Assembly: GCA_018873245.2 (NCBI GenBank)
Contig: JAEMBT020000001.1
Coordinates: 12,114,220-12,178,219 of the forward strand
Length of the DNA stretch: 64,000 nucleotides
Origin: Archegozetes longisetosus
Lineage: Eukaryota > Arthropoda > Arachnida > Sarcoptiformes > Trhypochthoniidae
Direction of reading: 5' to 3'
This document shows positions 11,105 through 22,644 of this stretch, piece by piece; position 1 is the stretch's first letter; each line of letters starts with the position of its first letter. The translations under genes and the position numbers were made by a program. A model generated the notes under the pieces. That model saw only the letters and a list, made by a program, of their open reading frames with translations. It was not told where the DNA came from and did not search any database.

Positions 11105-11181
11105 TACTTTGCTTCGAAAAGTGTTTGTTAACTTTCAATTCACAATTACTCTAATGGTTCACTTCTGATTCGACCCGAACT

Positions 11182-11188
11182 TATATGA
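11182..11188 (-). promoter_or_regulatory. Possible TATA box of aerolysin-like gene 1
   Basis: The minus strand reads CATATAAG about 80 bases upstream of the ATG at 11104. Its position is plausible for a short 5' leader. TATA-like strings are common in DNA this AT-rich. Confidence 0.3.
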
Positions 11189-12156
11189 ATTTCTTATCTA
11201 TTTTAATGATAGGGAGGAGTGTCATAACCATAAAATTAACATAAATCTTGAAATTCTAAATAACAAAATGGTTAGCATGAAACATCATTAAAATTGATTG
11301 CATCAAATGTTCATATCTGATTTTCAGGAATAGTTAGGCCCAGCCCTACGAACAACTTACGTCAAACCATAATTTTTCATACTATAGACAAGTTTGAGAA
11401 AATTCTTACATTTTAGCATAAATTTAGTTATACTAGTTTGTTAGGATAAAAATTCTTTAAACTCACATTGGCCTAAGTGAATTTGATTTTTCAATTTTTG
11501 TTCTTTTAACATTTGTTTTTGAATTATAAACTCATTCTTTGAATATAAACTTAGATTAATTATTACCGAATCAAATGCGGTTTCATTAGAATTTTACACT
11601 TTATGGTGGCGTAAAATTGTAATAAATCAGAAGTTAATTTTATCTATAATTTCATCTGAAAAGAGATATGATAGAAGAAATATCAAATTTTATTACACTA
11701 GATTCTCGGTAATAAATAAACCTTATCGAATGATACTCCTATTGCAGGAATTTATCTATAACATCCTCTCTTTATCGTAATGTATTACATGAACACTTAA
11801 AATAGTTAAGAATTGCATTTTATAAACTTGTAAATGATTTTTATTGTTTTATGCTTTGAACTAACGTCATTAAGTTCTCTTATTTTAATTTTGATTTCTT
11901 AAAATTATAAAAATAAGATTGTACATCCGTAAAACTATTTTCGATACGCATAAATAGTTCCGTACTCGAAGTTATAATCATGCTTTCACGATATGATATC
12001 ATGCATAAGAATAGTATGTTTTGTTGTAGTGAACGGTTACTTCTATTTATTTGCATATGAAATGATCGAAAACAATACTAACACATTTAAGTGTTATGTA
12101 TTGTATTGTTTTAATATGAAAGAAACACAGTCAAATATAGCAAAACTCTATAAATT
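11189..12156. other. Gene-free stretch
   Basis: No gene seen. The open frame 11993-12178 (+) has no recognisable domain and runs into direct repeat B. It is treated as chance. Confidence 0.4.
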
Positions 12157-12598
12157 GTATATTAATTGTAAAGGCTGAGAAAGTAATTCTTTCATCAATG
12201 ACTAATACTATCGATTAACGATTATAGAAAAACAATTTTTAAAGCTCTGTCTTCTACAATGACGCACTGAATTCATATTATTTTGTTGACATTAAAAAGC
12301 ATTTTCAATTGAAAGTGGAAAATCTATTGCAGGATTGTATGTACATTAATTCAAAGTAGTAAACACCTTGAATCTCAATGGTCATTTAACAAGTTGAAAT
12401 AACTGACAATTTGTAGAATTTATAAGCTTCAATAAATATTCTGATGTTAGAAAATATTTAAAATAATTTCAAATTGGCATATGTTCAAAATCCTAAGTTA
12501 CGACTTAATCTCGAAACTTGTCAGCTCAACACCTCTTTGTATTAATTGCGCTTCTAGCTCAAAACTCAGCCTGATAGATTATAAGAAGCAGCATCACT
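12157..12598 (+). repeat. Direct repeat B flanking the aerolysin-like gene
   Basis: Second copy of the repeat at 8540-9345, without that copy's central 360 bases. Similarity stops abruptly at about 12598. It lies downstream (+ orientation) of the aerolysin-like gene and matches copy A in orientation. Confidence 0.8.
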
Positions 12599-12599
12599 T

Positions 12600-13500
12600 T
12601 TGCTATTATATCTTTTCTTAACTAATACATGTAAGCAAGATCTTTATCGTATATAAGGTCTCTATAGATAAATTACATCGGCTACGCTATGAAAATAAAT
12701 AAAATGATACTAAATATAATTTAGTGTAATTTAAAAACTTATTCATACATTAAAAAATAGTTCCGAATATTTTTTGACAAAATTTGTTAAAAGATTCATT
12801 TAAGTTGCACTAAAAATCAATATTTGGACTTTAAGCTTGAACTTAAGTTGCATTGCTGCCAATATATTTGAGCTGAAGCTTTAAGCTCAAACATACGCGT
12901 ATATTAAGCTGAAAGTTCATCAATAACCATAATATATTAATATTTGCTCTGTATTTAAATGAAGATAAATATCTTGGCTAAGATAAATAAGAAGGAAAGG
13001 TTTTTGAATGTAATTTAGTATGTTTATTTAAAGCTTTAAAGTATTTATTTATTAAACGAAAGGTCAGTGTAAATCCACTTATAATAATTAAATTTTGAGG
13101 AAACAGTTTAATTTATATCTACAATTGTAAGCATGATAAATTTATTGAAGCAAAAACAAACAATCTTTCTTAGTGCTACTGTATAATATAATCGTTAGAA
13201 AAGTTTAATAAAGATTTTATTTTGTGAACTGTTAACTAAATTAAACCACTTTATTGCTTATGACTTAGTTTTGTTAGCTTGAAAGTTATTTCTAAAACAT
13301 TTAATATATAATTAATTTAGGCTATAGCTAAGAAAAAGTAATAATTTATCAAAAAATTTATCAAATATCCTAATCTATCACCATCTTGTTAACGAATTTC
13401 TTGCAGAATTTAATTAATATTTGTCCAATTTTGATAGTTCTCATGACATTTTGATTCAATATCTAGTATAAGATAGAAGCTATTTTGAAAATCTACACAC
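12600..13500. other. Gene-free AT-rich stretch
   Basis: No coding signal, tandem repeat or inverted repeat was recognised here. Confidence 0.4.
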
Positions 13501-13746
13501 GAATGACAAAGAGTAATAAGTGGTTATCTCCAGTTAACTTGCTTTTTGGATTTTATTTTAATTATACCCTTTGACTTGTGTTTTATCTATATTTAAAAAA
13601 CCAGCACATGTTTCAATGAGAAAATAAGAATTTATTGCTATGACAAATTTAAACATTTTTATTTCAATTAAACTAAAGCGCAATTTTGAATGAGATTTTT
13701 CTATTCCATTCATTAGGCGATAGCCTGTCATTACTCTTTGTCATTC
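13501..13746 (+). mobile_element. MITE family with GAATGACAAAGAGTAAT ends, copy 1
   Basis: A 246-bp element bounded by an inverted repeat: GAATGACAAAGAGTAAT at 13501 and its reverse complement ending at 13746. The inner sequence matches both ends of a longer, inverted copy at 36880-37381. The superfamily is uncertain; no target duplication was clear. Confidence 0.6.
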
Positions 13747-14377
13747 ATATAAATTATACGTAAGACATAGATGTGACCTTCAATGTAAATCATTTGATGA
13801 GTACTATAAAGTGCCAGATAGGAGATAAACATTTCGAGATAACTTCAAATGTTTAATCCTACAGAATACAGTATAGACTTTGACGATTGTTAATTGTTCA
13901 TATTCTAGAGAATTTTTGACACTTACGAAACTTTTCTAAACTTTTTCAGTGACTAAATGTATTGAATATGTTAGGCGTTTTTGAATTTTTTTAGGAGTGA
14001 GTTTACTATTCTGAAAGTATTTTTACATAAAACACATTAATTATAGTTTTTTATTAACTTTTGTACACCATTAGTGAACCAAAAAAATAATTACTTTATT
14101 CACTCTGATAAACAAAGATTAAGTTTTGAAAATCTGCTTAGAATTCATAATATTCTTGCTAGCTCCTTTCGTTAAGATTTTGCCTGCTGAACTGCAAAAC
14201 ATGTATTTTATGCTATAGTTTTTGAATCTAAAGCAACAATAGACCTAAAATCGATTATATGAAAATCTTTTATCATTTTATGATTTGCATTTTCAACTTC
14301 AAACATTTGATTATCAAGGTTTTGTTGAAATACTTTGTGAATCTGTTAAATTAACGAGAATAATACTTAGGGTGGCC

Positions 14378-14782
14378 AAGTCAAAAACTGTTAAATGCGG
14401 GACAACAAATTTTAGCCCCCTTATAAAATTTTTTTAAAAAGTTTTAATCTGATTCAAGTTACAAATCACAGTTTGAAATAACAATTATTTGAAATATAAA
14501 CTAAAGATTTGATTGAGAACTGCACTTTATAAGAGTCACACACGATGTGAATGAAAACAAGGTATCTAATAAACGGATTAAGACACTTTTTATGTAGAGA
14601 CTTCCACATATTTTAAGATAAGAAACGTGTTGGCAACAAAATTGCATTATTTGCATTAAATAAAAACATACAGTGGAAATTTGTTTAGATAAATCCCAAA
14701 ATGTATGATATTTTCCGTCCCGCAAAAGGTGCATGCTGTATGCGGGACACAACTCTTAAATGCGGGACACTTGGTCACCCTA
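14378..14782. mobile_element. hAT-type MITE A
   Basis: Terminal inverted repeats TAGGGTGGCCAAGT and ACTTGGTCACCCTA (one mismatch) enclose 405 bp. They are flanked by an exact 8-bp target duplication ATAATACT (14370-14377 and 14783-14790). Subterminal GCGGGACA motifs occur at both ends. An 8-bp duplication and a TAGGG terminus are hAT hallmarks. The open frame inside (14501-14752, -) is not a recognisable transposase. Confidence 0.85.
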
Positions 14783-14790
14783 ATAATACT

Positions 14791-15402
14791 TAATTTTTAA
14801 AAAGTTCATTTTTGCTATTCTGAACGATCAATTGAAAAATTTGAATGCTCTATTGTCGCAACTATGACCCGCGGGTTATAGTAGCAAAAATAGGGTAATT
14901 TAATTTTTATTTTGTATTTGATGTCCTAAACATACATGTTTATTATAATTTCTAAGCAGTTTGAGAGCTTTTATTTAACATTTATTAGCATTTGGATAGT
15001 CGGATTTGAAACTAATCTTGAAATTAAATAAAAATGTAATATTTAAACTCAAATTACTGAAATATTTATATGCCCAATACACCAACATATTTTTTCGAAG
15101 CAATAAAACTTGTATTAAAACAGAAACTAGAAACTTTAACCCACAACACGTTCATTTCGCCAATACTTCAAATTGACTCTCGGAATCACGTTTCCATAGC
15201 ATGCTTTTTTCTCATTACTAAAAGGAATATAAAATCGAAATTAAACTGATTACTTTATAAATTCATCGTCTTATCAGATAATTAGATTAAAAATGGTTTA
15301 AGTTTTATAAACTACTGCTAAATCTTATTGAGATTTTAATCAATATTAGAACTGAAATCATTAAAAAATAACTTAAATTTTAAGTTTAAAAAGAATTTAA
15401 AT
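14791..15402. other. Gene-free stretch between two transposons
   Basis: No gene or repeat recognised. It ends at the left target duplication (15403-15410) of the Merlin element. Confidence 0.4.
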
Positions 15403-15737
15403 GTATTTTGGGGTGAATCCGGGCTAATGGGTCTAAGGGGGTTTTTGACCTCCCACCCCCGAATGTGATACATCATTGGATTCAGTTCTTTGAGCTGAAC
15501 ATATTGATACCTCAGCTGGCTAATTATGTCATGTGGTTCCCGAGATATATCCGAACCGAACGATATCGTTCGCCCTCCTTCACTACTACAGCTCGAACAC
15601 CCAAATCTTTCAAGTCTACACCCATAGGAGGAGTTCCCATGTCGTTTTGCCAACTTTTCAAGTTTTCATCAAACTCTAAAACCCGTCGAAATTAATGTAA
15701 TGCAAAACGAAATCTATTTTTCCTTCCATGAACAAGA

Positions 15738-16001
15738 AGTAGAGCGCTATACCCGCTTAAATAAGCAATTTGACGACATTAACATGCAGAAATTAACGAC
15801 ATTATCGATCCGTCTCTATTCTCGATTGGTGTAGAACTAATCACAAAGCAGAGAATCGTTTTATTATCGTTAATATCGTCAATTTGCCTATATAAGTAGG
15901 TACAGCTTCGCGCGCGACTCTTTCACTCCTTGTCCATAGAAGGAGAAGGTAGAAGGAGTTCTACCTTAGCAGAGGACTGACGCGGAGTGAAGAGATATAA
16001 T
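15738..16001. promoter_or_regulatory. Divergent promoter-like palindrome 1 in Merlin
   Basis: The rightward arm is complete (15880-16001): a TATATAAG core, a GCGCGCGACT motif, a hairpin built from CTCCTTGTCCATAGAAGGAG and AAGGTAGAAGGAGTTCTACC, then GACGCGGAGTGAAGAG. The leftward arm is a shortened version (15738-15780, degenerate TATA). Between them lie GATTGGT and AATCACA, opposed CCAAT-like boxes. Promoter function is inferred from motif order only. Confidence 0.6.
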
Positions 16002-17369
16002 GTATATTGCATAATATATATTATATAATGATAGAGATCATTGAATCCAACTTAATTTTCTGTTCGTCCCCAAATGAAACTTACAAGTATGAAACAAACT
16101 GAATCGATATGTTTTACGCTCTTTTAGACAAATAGAATGTCTAGAAATTGAAATTCATAGGCATTCTTTAAGTTCGCTTAATTAAATTTCGACCAAATCT
16201 CTATATGTAAAACATACAAATTTTAGAATAAACTGAAACAAAATGTTTTGTGCTCTTTTAGACAAGTAGCATATCTAAAAACGAAGGTCCATAGATTTCC
16301 TTTAACTTGGAATCGATTAAATTTATTTTAAAACTATTCATGCATAAGTGAGACATACAAATTTTGTAACGAATCGAAAGAATAATTTCGATTCGAAGAC
16401 TGAACTAAATTTTGTCCAAAGATTCACAAGCGATAGTACCAATAATATCGAACGTATATGAATATTGTGCAATGTTCAGGATATTTTCTGAAATTGGTAA
16501 CTTATTGTGATAACTGAAACATGAGAAATACTACTGTCGATATCGGTTTGTGCAGGAATAGTTAAAATTTGTTTTAAACGTCGACTGGAAAATAATTTAC
16601 TTGATTCGTTTGAAGTAAAAATTTGTAGACCGCATTGAGACATAAGTTAAAAATAAAATGAATTCTCCAGATGCCGACTGAATTATCTAAGAATTTTGGC
16701 TAGGCAAATCCCTAGAGAAGTAAAAATGTTTCCCTTCGACTTTTTCCCAATTTATAAACCGTATAAAAGACGAATAAATTTAAAACATTTGGTTCCTACA
16801 ATCTCGATTAATGAAATTATATATATATCATATAAACATTATAGAATATGCATTATACGCTCACGTATGAATCCCTGCACTCTGCGTCGGCGTTTCCCAA
16901 TCTCTCTCTACTACTATGTACTGACGATAGTATAGATAGTCGCCTAGCTCAGATTTACATTTTTCAATCTCGTAAAATATAGATTTCCCTCGATCGAATT
17001 TGTTTCAAAACTTGTAAACTAAATAAAGAGGAAAATAAGTTAAAAATAATCTTGGTTCTTACAATCCTGGTTCATGAAATTATACATACACACACATATA
17101 TATATTGTACAATATGCATTAAACATGAATATATCTCTACGCTCCGCGTCGCCCTTTCTCTCTTCTACAATGAACTGACGGCAGTATAGATATTCACTTT
17201 GCTCAGAGTTATCTTTTTCAAACTCAAAGTTTCACTCGAAAAAAATATTTCCCTCGATCGAATTTGTTTCAAAACTTGCAAACTACATAAAGAGACGAAT
17301 AGGTTCAAGATAAAATGGATTCTATAAACCCATTCATTATATATATATTATATATTACCCAATATATAT
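16002..17369. repeat. Arm 1 of the Merlin internal array
   Basis: AT-rich sequence between palindromes 1 and 2. It contains about 300-bp degenerate subrepeats marked by CGATCGAATTTGTTTCAAAA (near 16990 and 17260), a CTCTGCGTCGG or CTCCGCGTCG motif, and short TA tracts. No coding sequence was recognised; the open frame at 16696-16935 lies in repeat DNA. Promoter candidates at both ends point into the arm. Confidence 0.65.
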
Positions 17370-17700
17370 TATATCTCTTCACTCCGCGTCGGCCTTCTGC
17401 TAAGGTAGAACTCCTTCTACCTTCTCCTTCTATGGACAAGGAGTGAAAGAGTCGCGCGCGAAGCTATACCTGCTTATATAGGCAGTTTGACGATATTAAT
17501 GTTAAGACGATAATTTGGTAATAAAACGATTTTCTGCTTCGTGATTGGTTAGACGTCAGTCGAGAATAGAGATGAATCGATATTAGCGTTAACTTATGCA
17601 AGTGAGTATTGTTAATTCGTGCACGTTAGTGTTGTTCGTTTGTCTATTAATATAGGTATAGGCAGTAGATATTAAGTAGGTCGTGCGCGACTCTCACTCT
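17370..17700. promoter_or_regulatory. Divergent promoter-like palindrome 2 in Merlin
   Basis: The leftward arm is complete (17370-17490), with the same hairpin, GCGCGCGA and TATATAGG blocks as the other copies in inverse order. The rightward arm (17650-17700) is diverged (AATATAGG, GTGCGCGACTCT) and lacks the hairpin. A GTGATTGGTT CCAAT-like box lies in the spacer. Confidence 0.6.
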
Positions 17701-18661
17701 AGACTGCAAGAGTATATTTTACGATAACATCGTTAGTGCCACAATAATTAAAAATATATTTCTAACTTGAAAAAATTTCTCTATCTGTAAAATTTTGCAG
17801 CTACAAGGATTGTTCTTTTTTGTCTGCTTATGTAAAATATTGCCTTGAAGAACTTTCTCCTATTAATTTTATATCAAATTTTGTAAACTACATGAAGCGT
17901 CGAGTCGATCTACACCAAACAACCTGCTCTATAGGAGCATAAAAGATTTCCTTAAATCCAATTTGTTTCACAAATTGTAAATTACACAGAGGCAAATAGT
18001 TTTAATTTGTAAAAACGTGTATGTAATTATATTGTACAATATGCAATATAGACGAATACATCTCTAAAATTTGCGTCGGCCTTTATATGTTTCTCTCTCT
18101 ACAACTATGATCTAAAGATAGTATAGGCAGTCACTTAGCGCAGAGTTATGTTCTACAAACTCATGAAATTTCAGACTCGAAAAAAATATTTCCTTCGATC
18201 GAATATGTTTCAAAACTTGCAAAACACAAAGAAGTAAGTGAGTTTAAGATAAACATCAATTCTACAATCCTAGAACATGAAATTATATATATGTATATAT
18301 ATAACATAATATTAATATATGCATAATTATATATTATATATATAATTATGTATATATATATATTGTATATTATAAAAATATTTTACAATATGCATTACAC
18401 ATGAATACATAAATCTCTCCGCGTCGTCCTATCTCTCTCCTACAATGAACTGCCGGCAGTATAGACAGTCAGCTAGCCAAGAGTTATCTCTTCAAACTCA
18501 TGAAATTTCAGACTCAAAAAAATTTCCTTCGAGCGAATTTATTTGAAAACTTTTGGGCTACATAAAGACGCGAATAGGTACGAGATAAAATTGGCTTCTA
18601 TGATCCCCTTTATTATATATATATATATTATATATAGTATACATGATTTATTACACAATAT
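17701..18661. repeat. Arm 2 of the Merlin internal array
   Basis: Two or three further copies of the approximately 300-bp subrepeat (CGATCGAAT or CGAGCGAAT followed by TTCAAAACTT-type sequence near 17945, 18195 and 18525). TA-rich microsatellites lie near 18280-18375 and 18610-18670. No gene was seen. Confidence 0.65.
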
Positions 18662-19072
18662 ATATATATCTCTTCACTCCGCGTCGGCCTTCTGCTAAGG
18701 TAGAACTCCTTCTACCTTCTCCTTCTATGGACAAGGAGTGAAAGAGTCGCGCGCGAAGCTATACCTGCTTATATAGGCAGTTTGACGATATTAACGTGAC
18801 CATGTGAACGGTGATTTTGTAATAGAACAATTCTCTCCTTTGTGATTGGTTCGACGTCATTCGAGAATTGAGATAGATCGATATTATCGTTATCTTGTGC
18901 ACGTAGTTATCGTTAACTTGTGAACGTTAATACTGTCGTGTACGTTAATATCGTCAAACTGCCTATATAAGCAGGTATAGCTTCGCGCGCGACTCTTTCT
19001 CCTTGTCCATAGAAGGAGAAGGTAGAAGGAGTTCTACCTTAAGGAAGGCTGACGCGGAGTGAAGAGATATAA
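18662..19072. promoter_or_regulatory. Divergent promoter-like palindrome 3 in Merlin
   Basis: Both arms are nearly complete: leftward 18662-18790 and rightward 18953-19072. Each has the TATATA core, GCGCGCG motif and AAGGTAGAA hairpin. The spacer has GTGATTGGTT and repeated GTTAATATCGTC-like words. It is the most symmetrical of the four. Confidence 0.65.
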
Positions 19073-20355
19073 TATATATAGCGTAATATATATATAATAT
19101 ATTATTTATAAAATATATTATGACGGGGTTTATAGAATCCAGTTCTATCTTGAACTATTCGCCTCTTTATGTAGTCAGCAAATTTTGAAACAAATTCGAT
19201 CGTGGAAAATATTTTTCGAGTCTCAAATTTTATTTGTTTGAAAAGAACTCTGAGATAAGTGACTACCTATACTGTGGTTAATTCATAGTAGTAGGGGAGA
19301 GAGAGAGATAAGGAAAGACTGACACTGAGATTTATGTATGCATGCATCAATTATATTTTATAATATGTGTGTAATATCACATCACAAACTGGGATTATAG
19401 AAGTCAATTTTATTTAAAACCTATTAGACTCTTCATGTAGTTTTAAAATTTTGAAGCAGAATAAATCAAAAGAATTGAATCGAGCCTAAAACCTTGTGAG
19501 CTTGTGACTAATGATACCCTTACCACTACATAGTAGCAGAGTAAGAAAGACTGAAAGAGGGAGAGAGAGAGAGAGAGAGAGTTCTAACTCAAAGATATTG
19601 TTTTAAACTCTTCAGTGACACAGTGAAATTCACAGAACTTTAAATCAAGTGAAAGTATTAAAAAAAGAAAGTTATTAACCGATTCAATCCTCTTTTTGTT
19701 CGTCAGAATGTAAATTCGTAATCCTTCAGATTATTCAAAAATTTGAAAGAATTTATTCTACCTTGAAATGCAAACAAAAAACTATGAACTTATAAAGTTA
19801 ATAAGTTAATTCTATTATATTTATAAAGAATTTATTCAATTAGATATTTTATTGTCGATGTATTAATGAATAGGAATACGAAATAATTTCATATTCCGAC
19901 TAAAAAATGTTTCTTTTAAATATTTTTAAAATTTGTCGGCTGCATTGGACCACGAGAAAGTTAAAATAAAGTTGGTTTCTATTATCCGAGACGCGATATT
20001 ATATTTTAGTTATATATGTTATATATAGAATATGACATTATATAATGTAATTTATATATATATGTACATATATATTTATATATATACTGTATATACGTAT
20101 ATTAAATATATATTTATAATAAAATATCATGCATGAATTATTTTGATTCATGTGAGAATTTGAAATTTGCATTGAAACAATTAAAAATGAAATAAACACG
20201 ATCTCAACTGGATTGTCAGTGAATGAATTCTGGTTTCATTCGATCGTATTTAATACTTGTAAACTTCATAACAAGGCGAATGGATGCAATAGATAATTGG
20301 CTTCTATATTATGATATCAATGTATATTATTATACATTATTGAATGTACAGTATG
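19073..20355. repeat. Arm 3 of the Merlin internal array
   Basis: Begins with subrepeats in the inverse orientation (TTTGAAACAAATTCGATCG near 19185; another near 19430). It ends with one in the direct orientation near 20235, so the arm is itself roughly palindromic. It includes a GA microsatellite (about 19560-19582) and long TA-rich tracts (20000-20125). No coding sequence was recognised. Confidence 0.65.
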
Positions 20356-20880
20356 TCCTCTTCACTCCGCGTCAGTCTTCTGCTAAGGTAGAACTCCTTC
20401 TACCTTCTCCTTCTATGGACAAGGAGTGAAAGAGTCGCGCGCGAAGCTATACCTACTTATATAGGCAGTTTGACGATATTAACGTGATCATGTGAACGTT
20501 AATATCGTTATAGAACAAGTCTCTGCTTTGTGATTGGTTTATTTTCTTCTGTAGAGAATAGAGACGGGTCGATATTACCGTTAATTTTTTAGCCTAAATA
20601 TCGTTAATTCTTGCACGTTAGTATCGTTCATTTGTGTACGTTAATATCGTCGTGTAGGTTAATAACGTCGTGTACGTTAATATCGTCGTGTACGTTAATA
20701 TTGTCGTGTACGTTAATATCGTCGTGTACGTTAATATCGTCGTGTACGTTAATATCGTCAAACTGCCTATATAAGCAGGTATAGCTTCGCGCGCGACTCT
20801 TTCACTCCTTGTCCATAGAAGGAGAAGGTAGAAGGAGTTCTACCTTAGCAGAAGACTGACGCGGAGTGAAGAGATATAAT
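20356..20880. promoter_or_regulatory. Divergent promoter-like palindrome 4, upstream of Merlin transposase
   Basis: Leftward arm 20356-20484 and rightward arm 20758-20880, both complete. The rightward TATATAAG lies about 530 bases before the transposase ATG (21298), so it is the likely transposase promoter. The spacer contains GTGATTGGTT and the 18-bp minisatellite at 20634-20759. Confidence 0.65.
20634..20759 (+). repeat. 18-bp minisatellite, 7 units
   Basis: Seven tandem units of GTGTACGTTAATATCGTC. Only the second and fourth units differ, at a few bases. It abuts the TATA element of palindrome 4. Single related words occur in the spacers of palindromes 1-3, so this copy was locally expanded. 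Confidence 0.9.
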
Positions 20881-21297
20881 GTGTATGGCATAATATATAT
20901 TATATAATATATAAAATAATATATCGTACACTGAAATCATGGAAGCCAATTATGTTTTCATTCGCTTCATGGAGTCTACAAGTTTTAAATTCGACCGAAG
21001 GAAACCAGAATTCATTCAATCCAGTCGGTCTTCAATACGACCTCCAAATTTTGACGAAAAAAAGAATTATTCCTAGCTTGAAATCAATTTCAGTACACTT
21101 TTGTTTTCAATACGTGCAAGACTTATGATTTTAACATCTTCACTGTGGATTTTTTAATTTCAGTTTGTCGTGCATAAAAAAGAATGAAGTTATTACCGCA
21201 GATTTTGTGCTCAATATTTCATGTCTAACATTCCGAGTGCAACGTGTTTATTTCATTGTTATTGTAATAAGAGAGTCGAAACTCTGTAGTAGCGAAA

Positions 21298-22395
21298 ATG
21301 ATGAGACTCAGGAGTCAGGAGCGGCGACAGGGCGCCCTCTCAGACGAGGAGTTTCTTGATTCCTTCTACAATGAGCTAACAGTTTCCAATTTTAAGGATA
21401 AAATCAAAACAGAGTCAGACGCGCTTAGATATTGTCAATTATCAGGCATTTTACCTACCAGAGCGACTCCTCCTCCGTATTGTCCCAAACATCCTGACGT
21501 TGTTATGAAAATTGTAAATGAACAAAAAAGGAATAAATTGGGTTTCAGATATGTTTGTAGTTTGAAGCCTGCATGCAATATAAAAACAGAGCCCACGAAA
21601 AACACATGGTTTTATGAAGCGCTCATTAGTCTTCGAGACGGTCTCCATATTATCGTATGCTTTGTAGCAGGGCTTAAGCATAAACAGGCAGTCGTGGAGG
21701 TTAAAGTCGATAAGGAAACAATTACCAATTGGTACGGCTATTTACGCGAGGTTCAGGAAATTATAATGTCTCAGCGTAGGCAAATAGGGGGAGTATACGA
21801 GGACGAAAACGGCGAAATTGTGGCGCACTTTGTAGAAGTCGACGAGACTCAGATTTGTAACCGCAAGTATAACAGAGGAAGACTTTACAATACTGAGACA
21901 CAACGACTCTGGGTTGTGGGCGGAGTGTGCAGGCTTACTCGCCAGGCTTTTATGGTTAGAGTTCCGAACAGAAGAACGAACGTGATTGATTATTTAGTAG
22001 ATTCAAGGATAGCGTTAGGGAGTATTTTAGTGACGGACGCGGCTCGAGTTTATGAAAATATACACACTAGACTAGGAATCGAACATGAATCAGTGAACCA
22101 TAGCGTGAATTTTGTTAGCCCTACGAACAGGTATATCAATACAAACATGATAGAATCTCGTTGGGCCGCAGTCAAACAAAAAGTAAAATCATACAAGAAC
22201 ACGAACTTTTTCGAAGCGTGCATTGCTCAACATTTGTATGAATTTGAAAGTTTTTACCCCTTGAAAGAAAAGTTTAGTTACGGGAAAAGGTTTAAAAAAT
22301 TAGTTAGCGACATAGTAAGAGTTTATGTAGGTCCTGATCGTAATAAGGCACCACTAGAATTGGTAGTCGATGATTGGGATAAATTATTGCGCTAA
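21298..22395 (+). CDS. Merlin transposase (IS1595/ISXO2-type DDE)
   Basis: Intact 365-aa frame; tandem ATGs at 21298 and 21301 allow two starts. The N-terminal region has a zinc-ribbon-like pattern (CPKH, then CSLKPAC, residues about 62-98). The catalytic core shows the first acidic block in VEVDETQICNRKYNRGR (about 178-194), the second in VTDAARVY (about 243-250), and the third in INTNMIESRWAAVK (about 278-291), the usual N-x2-E segment. It would cut and paste the enclosing element through its terminal repeats. Base composition is less AT-rich than the flanks, consistent with recent arrival. No frameshift or stop was found. Confidence 0.92.
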   Translation: MMRLRSQERRQGALSDEEFLDSFYNELTVSNFKDKIKTESDALRYCQLSGILPTRATPPPYCPKHPDVVMKIVNEQKRNKLGFRYVCSLKPACNIKTEPTKNTWFYEALISLRDGLHIIVCFVAGLKHKQAVVEVKVDKETITNWYGYLREVQEIIMSQRRQIGGVYEDENGEIVAHFVEVDETQICNRKYNRGRLYNTETQRLWVVGGVCRLTRQAFMVRVPNRRTNVIDYLVDSRIALGSILVTDAARVYENIHTRLGIEHESVNHSVNFVSPTNRYINTNMIESRWAAVKQKVKSYKNTNFFEACIAQHLYEFESFYPLKEKFSYGKRFKKLVSDIVRVYVGPDRNKAPLELVVDDWDKLLR

Positions 22396-22583
22396 TTATT
22401 GTGTTCATTGAAAAAATATGCCTCACTTGATCGTCGAGCCCACTCGTTTTCAGACGCCTCTATTAGCCAATTGGTTCGAAAAAGTTCTCAAGAACTACTC
22501 GAGATAACGGAGGCGCCAAAATACTTGACGTTCTACAACGCGGCGTGCCACTTCCGTCGGAAGTGGTTCGTTTCGTAAGTCGA

Positions 22584-22644
22584 CGAGTGTGATACATCAC
22601 TGGATTCAGTTCATAGAGCTGAATCTAGTGATGTATCACACTCG
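22584..22644. repeat. Subterminal palindrome at the Merlin right end
   Basis: CGAGTGTGATACATCACT reads back as its inverse about 40 bases later (near-perfect 61-bp palindrome). Its left half recurs just inside the left terminal repeat (about 15462-15490). It could be a transposase binding or hairpin site. Confidence 0.8.

Noticed and set aside
15336-15695. Open frames 15336-15653 (-) and 15465-15695 (+)
   Set aside because: They overlap the Merlin terminal and subterminal inverted repeats and read through the target duplication, with no domain.
16696-16935. Open frame inside Merlin arm 1 as a cargo gene
   Set aside because: It lies in subrepeat DNA, has no ATG-linked domain and is not kept open in the other subrepeat copies.
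20634-20759. CRISPR-like repeat array
   Set aside because: Units are contiguous 18-mers without spacers, in a eukaryotic transposon; it is a minisatellite.
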